Assembly: GCA_900759005.1 (NCBI GenBank)
Contig: CAAEUQ010000079.1
Span: 1-18,424, forward strand
Source of the DNA: Clostridia bacterium
GTDB taxonomy: Bacteria > Bacillota > Clostridia > Christensenellales > Aristaeellaceae
Direction of reading: 5' to 3'
Length of the DNA stretch: 18,424 nt
Shown: piece after piece, positions 7,621 to 15,735 of the stretch
Numbering within the stretch: position 1 is the first letter of the stretch
Layout of the letters: each line of letters begins with the position of its first letter
The notes under the pieces: generated by a model
What the model was told of the DNA's origin: nothing
Databases searched by the model: none
What the model saw: the letters and a program-made list of their open reading frames with translations, nothing else
Program-made: the position numbers and the translations under genes

Positions 7621-10600
7621 ATGATCGGAATCAGGCGCAGGATTCGAAAAGACGCCGCCGCGCCGGACGACGGAATGCTGTCGCGCAGTATGCGCGCGCT
7701 CGCCGTGGAGGAAAACGCGCTTTGCCGCGGCCGGCTTGTGCCGAAAGCGGGGGAAACGCGGGCGCTGGAACGCATTTTGTCGCGCGCGAACCGGCTGCGA
7801 GCGGTGGTCGCCGGTTCTGCGGATGCGATCGAAACCCTCGTGCGCGACGGTGCGGTGATGCTGTCGTGCGCGGAACAGGCGCGCATGGAAACGGCGCGCG
7901 ATCTTCCGAAATGCAGAGGCGGCATTCGCATTTACAGAATTGCAAAAAGAATCGTCGGGAACGGCGGCGCGGCGATCACGCGCGATCGGCTCATGCTGGC
8001 GATTGCGTCCTACGACGATGTGCAGGCGCTGGAAATGGCGGAAATCTGGGCGTTTCCGGAAGCGCTGCGTATCGCGCTGTGCGAAGAATTTCGGATTCAG
8101 GCGGAAAACGCGCTCGAAATTGGCGAAGAGCATCGGTTGGCGGAACGCTGGGCGGCGGGGGCACGCGTGAATCTGAATGCACGCGGAAATGCTTTTTTCG
8201 AACACGCCGCGCGTCTGACTGCCGAAAACGAGGACGTTCGGCGCATGAGACGGCTCGAACGCGCGCTTTTCAGGCGTGGATTGAATTCGGAAGCGATTGT
8301 TCGCGAAGCGCACGCGGAATCGGCGCTGATTCGTCTGCGGCTTGAAAACCTGCTGGCGGGCAAGCGATTGATCGACGCGATCGACTGGCAGGAGAGCTTT
8401 CGATTGCTCTCGAACGTCGAGGGCGAACTGAACTCTGATCCGGCAGGCACGTATCCGAACATGGAGCCCGCGTCGCGCGCGGCGGTGCGCAGGGAGGTCG
8501 CCCATCTTGCGCGGGGATGGAGACTCAACGAGATCACCGTCGCCCGATATGCGATCCATGCTGCGATGCGCGCGTCGGAACGGGATTCTGAATTGGATTC
8601 GCTGGAACGGAACGTCTGCTATTGGCTGTATGACGATGCGGGTCGAAGCGCGCTCGCGCGGGAAATCCGAATGCCGGAGCCCAGAAGACGCATTCCGGAT
8701 CCGACGGGCAGGCGCTGCGCATGGGGATTGAGCGCGCTGGCAGCGGTATTGTTTATGGCGTTTGCGCTGAATGCGAAGCGGTGGACGCTGATTCCGCTGG
8801 GCATTCCGATTGTGTGGCAGGCTTCGAGCGCGCTGATCGGCCGCGTGTTCCCGAAACTCCTGAAGCCGCGAATGCTTTTGAAAATGGAATATGCGCTTGT
8901 GCCGGACGACGCGAGAACGCTCGTTACAATGCCGGCGCTGCTGTCGAGCGTCGAGCGCGCGGAATCGGTCTGCGATCAGATCGAGGCGCTCGGATGCATG
9001 GAGAAAAGCGTAAACATCCGCTATCTGATTCTCGGCGATTTCGCGGACGCGGACGCGGAGCATTGCCCGAACGACGATGAAATCGCAAACGCCGCGCGGG
9101 AGTGCGTTCGCCGAATGAACGAGCGCGCGGGCGAGGAAAAATATTATTATCTGCATCGCGGGCGCAGTTATCTCGCAAGCGATGCGCGCTGGATGGGCAG
9201 AGATCGAAAGCGCGGCGCGCTTGCGGCGCTGAACCGGCTGATTTTGAATGCAAACGGCGCGGAGGAAGCGTTTTCCGTGGAATCGGCGGCGTGTGAATCA
9301 ATTCGCGGGCGCTTTCGGTATGTGCTCACGATCGACGAGGGCACGCGGTTCATGCCCGAGGCGGCGCGGCGGCTGATCGGCGCAATCGCGCATCCGCTGA
9401 ATCAGGCGCGCGAAATCGGCGGCGCGCAGCGAGGGTATGCGATTGTGTTTCCGGAAATGCTGATTTCGGCGCGCGCGAGGGTGAATCGATTCGTAAAGCT
9501 CTTTGCGGGCGACGGCGGAACGAGTGCGTATCCGTGCGCGGTTTCCAATCTGTATTTCGACGCGTGCGGCATGGGATTGTTCGGCGGCAAGGGCGTTTAC
9601 GACGTGCGCGCGTTTTCACAGGCGATGGAGGGCGCGCTGCCCGAGGGGAAAATTCTGAGCCACGATATGATCGAAGGCGCGCTGGCAGGCGCGGCGCTTG
9701 CGAGCGATATTTCATTTTTCGAAGGCTTTCCAGCGACGATTGCAAGTCTGCTTCGGCGCGAAAATCGATGGACGCGCGGCGACTGGCAGCTGATCGGGCT
9801 TCTGTTTTCTAAAAAGCGCTTTCCGCAGACGGGCAAACGCCTTTCTGCAATTCATCGAATCTGGATTCTCTCCAATCTGCTCAGAAGCCTGTACGCGCCC
9901 GCGCTGGTTTCGCTTTTGACGTCGGCAATCTGGTTTGGCGATGCGGGCGTTTGCGCGCTGGGAGTGATTTGCGCGTATTTGCCGGCGCTGCTGTATCCGA
10001 ATCGCGAGGCGTGGAAGCGCGCGACGGCGGAATTGGCGATTCTTCCGATGCGCGTCGCCTGCGCGGGCGACGCGATATTGCGCACGCTCTGGCGGTTGAT
10101 CGTTTCAAAAAGGCATCTGATGGAATGGGTGGCGAGCGCGGACGCCGAATCGGGCGGCAATCGCTATCGCCCCGCGTGCGGCGTGGCGGTGATTCTGCTT
10201 GCGCCGGGACTTCTGGTTCCGCCGATGATTCCGGCTGCGCTCGCGCTGGGCGGGCTGTTCGCGGTTGCGCCGGGCTGGATGCGCGATATGGAAATGGAAG
10301 AGTTGGGCAAGCGCCCCGTTCCGAATGCGCACAACGCGGCGGAAATGCGCGCGCTCGCGCGGGAAATCTGGGCGTTTTTCGATCGATACGTTGCGGAACA
10401 AACGCATTTTCTGCCGCCGGACAACGTTCAGATCGACCCGCCGACCGGCGCGGCAAAGCGAACGTCGGGCACGAATATCGGGCTGTATTTGCTCGCCTGT
10501 GTGTGCGCCAGAGAGCTGGGATTCATTGATGCGGAAGAAATGCACGCGCGAATTGCGGCGACAACGGGCGCGATGGAGCAAATGGAAAAGTGGTGCGGCA

Positions 10601-13600
10601 ATCTCTATAACTGGTACGATACACAGACGCTGAAGCCTCTTTCGCCGAAATACGTTTCCAGTGTCGACGGCGGCAATCTGATTGCGTCGATACTCCTGTG
10701 CGTGCAGGCGGTAAGCGATTCCGCACTTTCGAAGCGACTGAACGCGCTTGCGGAAAATATGGATTTGACCGCGCTGTACGATGCGCCGCGAGGACTGTTT
10801 CGAATTGGATTCGATGCGGAGGGCCGTCAGCCCAGCCTTTCGCACTATGATCTGATCGCGTCGGAATCGCGCATTCTGAGCCTGATCGCCGTCATGCGCG
10901 GCGATGCGCCGGAAAGTCATTGGGCAAAGCTCTCGCGCGCGGGAATTGCGTCGGGCAAGCGATTTGCGTGTCTTTCCTGGAGCGGAACGATGTTTGAATA
11001 CCTGATGCCTGAAATCTTTTTTCGCGCGCCGGAAAATTCAATGCTCGGCGAATCCGTGCGCGCGGCGATCGGCATTCAGCGCGCGCAGGGAGAGCGGAGG
11101 GACAGACCATGGGGCGTTTCTGAATCCGGCTATGCCGCGTTCGACGCGATGCTGAATTACCAGTATCGCGCGTTCGGACTGCGCGCATTGTCGCTTGGAA
11201 TGCCGGGCACGGACAACGTGGTCGCGCCGTACGCGTCGCTGCTTGCCGCGCCGATTGCGCCGAATGAGGTCGCTGAAAATATGCGCGAGATGGATGCGCT
11301 CGGCTGGCACGGCGAATACGGATTCTTTGAATCCGCGGATTATGTGCGCGCCGGTGCGGACGGCGCGCCGCGGCTGGTGAAGAGCTATATGGCGCATCAT
11401 CAGGGCATGGCGCTGTGCGCGATTGCGAATGCGCTGACCGGCGGCGTTTTGGAAAGGACATTTGAAAAGGATCCGCGCGTGCGGGCGATCGAGCCGCTGC
11501 TGGAAGAAAAAATCCCGAAAATGAAAAGAACAAAGCGGCTGCGCGCGCGCGTCGAGCCGGATTATGTGCCGGCGGCGCGCGGTGAATCGCGCGTTCCCAG
11601 ACTGAACGGACGGCAAACGGACGCGCATCCAATCGCGGGCGGCGGCGCGCTTGCGATCGTTTCCTCGGACGGAACGATTCGTTATCGCCGCGGCGATCTG
11701 CTGGGCACCCGATTTGCGATGGAATTTTCCGGAAGACCGGACGGAATGCGGCTGCGCATGGCGGCAAACGGTGAATCCGTGATCCTGCATCCGGTGCTTT
11801 TTGAGCCGGGCGCGGCGACGCTTGAAAGCAGAATCGGTGCGGTCTCCTGCACGGTGCGCGCGTGCATTTCGCCTGAGGACGGCGCACTTTTCCTGATTGC
11901 GGAGGTTCGGAACGACAGCGAACGGAGCGTGCGGGTAAAAATCCTGAACGAGGCGGCGATTGCGCTCGACGGCGTTCAGGATGAGCGCGCGCATCCCGCG
12001 TTTCGGCAAATGTTTGTAGAAAGCGATCGCCCGCGGCGTTGGGCGCTGCGATTCCGGCGGCGAATGCGAATGGAGAGCGACGCGCTTCCGGAGCTGATGC
12101 ATCTGATCAACGCGCCGGGCAGCGTTGCGTGCGAAACGGCGCTGGACGCGCTTTTGAATCGCGCGGGCGAGATGCAGCCGCTTTCCGGAAACGTCGGAGC
12201 GGTGCTGAATCCGTGTTCGGCGCTTCAGGCGGAGATTGAGCTTCAGTCGAACGAACGGGCGAAGCTCCATTTCACATTCGGCTTTTCGGAAGACGGCGAA
12301 GCGTGGCTCGAGCGCAATTACCCCGAGAGCGCCGCGGAACGCGCGCTTCGGCTTTCCGGAATGCAGGCGCGGGCGATGCATGAATTCCTGGCGATTGACA
12401 CGCGGCGGCGCAATCTGCTCGATTCTGCTGCAGCGCTGATGCTGAATCCGAGAAGACTGGAGCGTGAATCCGAACCCTGCGGCAATGCGCCGCGAAGCGC
12501 GCTCTGGGCGGCAGGCATATCCGGCGAATTGCCGATTTGGCTGCTGCGCGTGAAAAGCCATGAGGAATTGCCGCGCGTTCGCGAAATGATTGCCGCGCAC
12601 GCATATTATCGAATGCTCGGCGTCAAACTTGATCTGGCGATTGTTTACGGGCAAAGCGCCGATTATGAACAGCCGGTGCGCGACGCGCTCGCTGATGCGA
12701 TTCACTTAAGTCATCTCGGTGCGCTGGAAAACGCGCAAGGCGGCGTGCGTCTGTTTTCCGATGCGGATTCACAGAGTGTCGCTGCATTGTCCCGCGCCGC
12801 GGTGTTCGAGCCGGATTTGACGCGCGATCTGGATTCGCAGATGAAAACGCTGATCGAATCCGAAAACGCTCCCGCGCGCAGACCAAAGCGCTTGAACGCC
12901 GGCGAAAGCCGTCTGCCTGCGCTTTCCGGAAACGGAATCGGCGCGTTTCTTTCGGATGGACGATACGCGATTCGCGTGAGCGAGAATAATTTCCCACCTG
13001 CGCCGTGGTGCAATCTGCTTTGCAACGATGCCTTTGGCGTATTGACGACCGAGCGCGGCGGCGGCTTCCTCTGGCATGGCAGCAGCCGAACCGGACGGAT
13101 TACGCCCTTTACCAACGATCCGCTGCACGACGGCTGGGGCTGGATGCTGTATCTCTATGATGAAGAAACGCGCGAATTCGCGCCGCTGCTGCCGGGCAAG
13201 GAACCGTTTGCCGAATTTGAATGCCTGCAGGCGCCGTATGAATGCGTATATCGATTTGAATCGGAACGGCTTTCCGGCGAAATTGCGATGCTGGTTCTGA
13301 AAAATGCGCCGCAGATGCGCATTCACGCGACGGTTCGCAGCCCGATTCAGCGCCGCGTGCGGTTGATTGGATTCGTAGACTGGCTGATGGGCGCGGAGAT
13401 TGAGGATGCGCGCGCGCTGCGCACGTGGACGCGGGGCGGCGCGTGTTTCGCGAGCGGCGCAATGCCGGGCGTTGGCTGTTTTGCGTGTGCGGATGCGCGG
13501 GCGAATGCCGGAGGCGGGCGAAATGCGTTTCTCGGATGCGGCGGCATTCTGAATCCGGATGGAATCGGCGAATCCGCGCCGCGAACGGGCGGATGGCGCA

Positions 13601-15258
13601 TTGAAATTCCGATATTGATGCAAAAAGATGCGCCAGTTCGGACGGACTGGATGATCGGCTGGGCGGAGAGCGCCGATCGGGCGCGAACGGCTGCGCGGGC
13701 GTTTATGGCAAATCCCGATTACGAATCCGCGCGCGACGACGTTTTTGTCGAATGGCAAATGCGCATGAGCGGGCTTTTCGTTCAAACGCCGGAGGAAAAG
13801 CTGAATCGAATGATGAACGGCTGGCTGACGCATCAGACGCTTTCCAGCCGCGTGCGCGCGCGAACGGGCTTTTACCAGCCGGGCGGAGCGTACGGCTTCC
13901 GCGATCAGCTTCAGGACATGCTGGCGCTGCTCCCGTTGGAGCCGGAACGGGTGCGTGCGCATTTGCTCAGGGCAGCGGCGCGGCAGTTTCCGGAGGGCGA
14001 CGTGCTGCATTGGTGGCATGAGCCGTATTCCGGCGTGCGCACGCACATTTCGGACGACAAGCTGTTTTTGCCGTTTGTCGCGGCGAAATACGTGCGCTTT
14101 ACCGGCGATTCAGCGGTGCTCGGCGAGATGGTGCGGTATTTGGAAAGTGTTCCGATCGAATCGGGGAAAGAGGATATTTACTGCGAAATGCGCCCGGGAA
14201 ACGCGATCGGCAATCTGCACGATCACTGTATGCGCGCGTTCCGAAGCGTTCAAACCGGCGCACATGGGCTGGCGCTGATGGGCGGCGGCGACTGGAACGA
14301 CGGCATGAACCGCGTGGGCGCGAAAGGAAAGGGCGAAAGCGTTTGGCTGAGTGAATTCATGGTTGTCTGTGCGGAAGAATACGCGGCGGTTTCGCCGGAG
14401 CAGAGCGACGCGGCGTGGTTGCGCGAAACGGCGAACGCATTCAGAAGCGCAATCGAGAAAAGCGCGTGGGACGGCGAATGGTATCTCCGCGCGTTTTACG
14501 ACGATGGAACGCCGCTCGGCAGCCGTCAGAACGCCGAATGCCGAATCGACGGCATTTCGCAGGCGTGGGCAGTGCTGGCGGGACTGGATTCAGCGCGCTG
14601 CAGAAGCGCGATGAACGCCGCATGGAATCAGCTGGTCGACGAGAAACACGGCGTCATTCGCCTGCTCGCGCCGCCGTTTACGTCCGAGGGCCGCGATCCC
14701 GGCTATATCCGCGGCTATCCCGAGGGCGTTCGCGAAAACGGCGCGCAGTATACGCACGCGGCGTGCTGGTTTTTGCTGGCGCTGATTCGAATGGGGGATG
14801 AAGCGCGCGCGCATCGGGCGCTGAGAATGCTGATTCCCGAAACCCATGCCGATACGCGGGAGAAGCTCATGCGCTATCGAGTGGAGCCGTATGTGGTTCC
14901 GGCGGATGTTTACGCGGGCATTCACGCAGGGCGCGGCGGCTGGACGTGGTATACCGGATCGGCTTCGTGGCTGTATATATGCGTACTCGAACTGCTCGGG
15001 TTTGAGCGCTGCGGCGCGAAGGTGCGTTTGAATGCCATGCTCGGCGATTGGGAGGAAGCGGCGGTGATCGTTCGGTTTGGAAGCGCAAAATATCGCCTGA
15101 TTGCGCGAAAGGGTGCGGAGAGGATTACGCTCGACGGCGCGCCGGCAGGCGGAGATTTCATCGAAATGATTGACGATGGGCGCGACCACGAAGCGCTTTT
15201 CCCGCCGAGAAGCGAATCCATTCGGGAAAATCTGCGAAAATTGTCCGCGGAGGCTTGA
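7621..15258 (+). CDS. Cyclic beta-1,2-glucan synthase-like protein (GT84-cyclisation-GH94)
   Basis: This single 2545-codon gene encodes a membrane protein of the NdvB/Cgs family, which polymerises UDP-glucose into beta-1,2-glucan, cyclises it and trims its length. It starts at ATG 7621 with GGAGGG 7 bases upstream. Residues 1-360 are the helical N-terminal region. Hydrophobic segments lie near 366-408, 748-790 and 852-888. The GT84 domain lies between the first two groups: KRGALAALNRL, IDEGTR (571-576), SHD (680-682) and RENRW (713-717). Residues about 905-1290 are the glycoamylase-like/GH189 cyclisation domain (PWGVSES with E1168, GFFES with E1237, MAHHQGMAL). Two GT36-type beta domains lie near 1340-1470 and 1790-1930. 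The GH94 (alpha/alpha)6 domain has GDWNDGMN at 2223-2230. The canonical DADT is DEGT here, losing the second Asp. It is about 300 aa shorter than the rhizobial/Brucella proteins (roughly 2830-2870 aa). It is monocistronic. Confidence 0.88.
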   Translation: MIGIRRRIRKDAAAPDDGMLSRSMRALAVEENALCRGRLVPKAGETRALERILSRANRLRAVVAGSADAIETLVRDGAVMLSCAEQARMETARDLPKCRGGIRIYRIAKRIVGNGGAAITRDRLMLAIASYDDVQALEMAEIWAFPEALRIALCEEFRIQAENALEIGEEHRLAERWAAGARVNLNARGNAFFEHAARLTAENEDVRRMRRLERALFRRGLNSEAIVREAHAESALIRLRLENLLAGKRLIDAIDWQESFRLLSNVEGELNSDPAGTYPNMEPASRAAVRREVAHLARGWRLNEITVARYAIHAAMRASERDSELDSLERNVCYWLYDDAGRSALAREIRMPEPRRRIPDPTGRRCAWGLSALAAVLFMAFALNAKRWTLIPLGIPIVWQASSALIGRVFPKLLKPRMLLKMEYALVPDDARTLVTMPALLSSVERAESVCDQIEALGCMEKSVNIRYLILGDFADADAEHCPNDDEIANAARECVRRMNERAGEEKYYYLHRGRSYLASDARWMGRDRKRGALAALNRLILNANGAEEAFSVESAACESIRGRFRYVLTIDEGTRFMPEAARRLIGAIAHPLNQAREIGGAQRGYAIVFPEMLISARARVNRFVKLFAGDGGTSAYPCAVSNLYFDACGMGLFGGKGVYDVRAFSQAMEGALPEGKILSHDMIEGALAGAALASDISFFEGFPATIASLLRRENRWTRGDWQLIGLLFSKKRFPQTGKRLSAIHRIWILSNLLRSLYAPALVSLLTSAIWFGDAGVCALGVICAYLPALLYPNREAWKRATAELAILPMRVACAGDAILRTLWRLIVSKRHLMEWVASADAESGGNRYRPACGVAVILLAPGLLVPPMIPAALALGGLFAVAPGWMRDMEMEELGKRPVPNAHNAAEMRALAREIWAFFDRYVAEQTHFLPPDNVQIDPPTGAAKRTSGTNIGLYLLACVCARELGFIDAEEMHARIAATTGAMEQMEKWCGNLYNWYDTQTLKPLSPKYVSSVDGGNLIASILLCVQAVSDSALSKRLNALAENMDLTALYDAPRGLFRIGFDAEGRQPSLSHYDLIASESRILSLIAVMRGDAPESHWAKLSRAGIASGKRFACLSWSGTMFEYLMPEIFFRAPENSMLGESVRAAIGIQRAQGERRDRPWGVSESGYAAFDAMLNYQYRAFGLRALSLGMPGTDNVVAPYASLLAAPIAPNEVAENMREMDALGWHGEYGFFESADYVRAGADGAPRLVKSYMAHHQGMALCAIANALTGGVLERTFEKDPRVRAIEPLLEEKIPKMKRTKRLRARVEPDYVPAARGESRVPRLNGRQTDAHPIAGGGALAIVSSDGTIRYRRGDLLGTRFAMEFSGRPDGMRLRMAANGESVILHPVLFEPGAATLESRIGAVSCTVRACISPEDGALFLIAEVRNDSERSVRVKILNEAAIALDGVQDERAHPAFRQMFVESDRPRRWALRFRRRMRMESDALPELMHLINAPGSVACETALDALLNRAGEMQPLSGNVGAVLNPCSALQAEIELQSNERAKLHFTFGFSEDGEAWLERNYPESAAERALRLSGMQARAMHEFLAIDTRRRNLLDSAAALMLNPRRLERESEPCGNAPRSALWAAGISGELPIWLLRVKSHEELPRVREMIAAHAYYRMLGVKLDLAIVYGQSADYEQPVRDALADAIHLSHLGALENAQGGVRLFSDADSQSVAALSRAAVFEPDLTRDLDSQMKTLIESENAPARRPKRLNAGESRLPALSGNGIGAFLSDGRYAIRVSENNFPPAPWCNLLCNDAFGVLTTERGGGFLWHGSSRTGRITPFTNDPLHDGWGWMLYLYDEETREFAPLLPGKEPFAEFECLQAPYECVYRFESERLSGEIAMLVLKNAPQMRIHATVRSPIQRRVRLIGFVDWLMGAEIEDARALRTWTRGGACFASGAMPGVGCFACADARANAGGGRNAFLGCGGILNPDGIGESAPRTGGWRIEIPILMQKDAPVRTDWMIGWAESADRARTAARAFMANPDYESARDDVFVEWQMRMSGLFVQTPEEKLNRMMNGWLTHQTLSSRVRARTGFYQPGGAYGFRDQLQDMLALLPLEPERVRAHLLRAAARQFPEGDVLHWWHEPYSGVRTHISDDKLFLPFVAAKYVRFTGDSAVLGEMVRYLESVPIESGKEDIYCEMRPGNAIGNLHDHCMRAFRSVQTGAHGLALMGGGDWNDGMNRVGAKGKGESVWLSEFMVVCAEEYAAVSPEQSDAAWLRETANAFRSAIEKSAWDGEWYLRAFYDDGTPLGSRQNAECRIDGISQAWAVLAGLDSARCRSAMNAAWNQLVDEKHGVIRLLAPPFTSEGRDPGYIRGYPEGVRENGAQYTHAACWFLLALIRMGDEARAHRALRMLIPETHADTREKLMRYRVEPYVVPADVYAGIHAGRGGWTWYTGSASWLYICVLELLGFERCGAKVRLNAMLGDWEEAAVIVRFGSAKYRLIARKGAERITLDGAPAGGDFIEMIDDGRDHEALFPPRSESIRENLRKLSAEA

Positions 15259-15283
15259 TAAATGGAGATAATCTTGTTATAAT
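15255..15283 (+). promoter_or_regulatory. Strong promoter before the CxxC repeat protein
   Basis: TTGATA (15255-15260) and a perfect TATAAT (15278-15283) are 17 bases apart. The -35 box overlaps the TGA stop (15256-15258) of the glucan synthase gene. Transcription from here would start near 15290, about 175 bases before the next likely start codon. Confidence 0.75.
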
Positions 15284-15319
15284 AAACTTAAAGATGAATG
15301 CCATACGAATGCAGTAAAG

Positions 15320-15380
15320 GAAGGGGAACGAAGATGCGTTGGAGAAACAGCAGCTTGGGCTTTCGTTTGCCTTCTTTTTT
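15320..15380 (+). terminator. Intrinsic terminator inside the leader, possible attenuator
   Basis: GAAGG (15320-15324) pairs with CCTTC (15370-15374). After one G-G mismatch the stem continues with a G-U pair and AACGAA (15327-15332) pairing with TTCGTT (15362-15367), and TTTTTT follows at 15375-15380. The loop is long (about 29 bases). It may simply end the glucan synthase transcript, but it also lies downstream of the 15255-15283 promoter and so would attenuate the repeat-protein gene or release a short RNA of about 90 bases. Confidence 0.6.
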
Positions 15381-15392
15381 GGAATTGGGAAG

Positions 15393-15435
15393 AACCGCTG
15401 CGCATGGGCGAGCGACCTGTGCCGGCGGTTTTATT
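15393..15435 (+). promoter_or_regulatory. Second leader hairpin with a T-rich 3' edge
   Basis: AACCGC (15393-15398) pairs with GCGGTT (15425-15430), and inside it CGCA (15401-15404) pairs with TGTG (15418-15421) through one G-U. TTATT follows. It is terminator-like but weaker than the preceding hairpin and sits just before the ribosome binding site region. I match it to no known riboswitch class. Confidence 0.4.
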
Positions 15436-15465
15436 ATGAAAATGAAAACACGGAGGGAAGCGATC

Positions 15466-15735
15466 ATGAAGAGAAAACTGGACATGATTTTGGTTCTTGC
15501 GCTGTTTGCGGCGCTGATCTGCGCGGGCAGCGCGCTGGCGCTGGACAAAAGCGGATACAACGAGCATTTGCGAGAGTTTCCTGAATGCAGGTTCAACACG
15601 AACCTTTGCAGCAACGACGACGGACATTACTATTACTGCAACCGGCATGAGATTTATCTTTCGGAGATTGAGCCGCATTACGGCGGCGAGAACAATGTGA
15701 CCTGCACATGGAAAGGGGCGTGCGAGTTGTGTTAG
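15466..15735 (+). CDS. N-terminal fragment of a secreted CxxC repeat protein, ending at an amber codon
   Basis: ATG 15466 is the best start because CGGAGGGA (15451-15458) lies just upstream and the peptide begins with a clean signal sequence (MKRKLDM, hydrophobic LVLALFAALICA, cleavage likely after A-L-A near residue 26). In-frame codons further upstream run through the leader hairpins and would bury the signal peptide. The mature part is only about 63 aa, with Cys pairs and a final CTWKGACELC, then TAG at 15733-15735. The same frame continues without another stop into the repeat region, so this is the front end of a longer protein rather than a complete gene. Confidence 0.65.
   Translation: MKRKLDMILVLALFAALICAGSALALDKSGYNEHLREFPECRFNTNLCSNDDGHYYYCNRHEIYLSEIEPHYGGENNVTCTWKGACELC

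Noticed and set aside
7570..9156. Long minus-strand frame opposite the glucan synthase gene (others at 10892-12705 and 12769-14046)
   Set aside because: These are Arg/Ala/Pro-rich shadow frames with no recognisable motif and no ribosome binding site seen. The plus strand holds a continuous conserved protein.
15298..15465. Upstream extension of the repeat-protein frame, and the overlapping frame from 15339
   Set aside because: Both run through the two leader hairpins. The first would put about 56 residues before a complete signal peptide. RNA structure explains this stretch better than coding.
15733..15735. Selenocysteine at the in-frame stop
   Set aside because: The codon is TAG, not TGA, and no SECIS-like hairpin was evident. 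Only amber suppression or pyrrolysine would apply, and neither is supported here.
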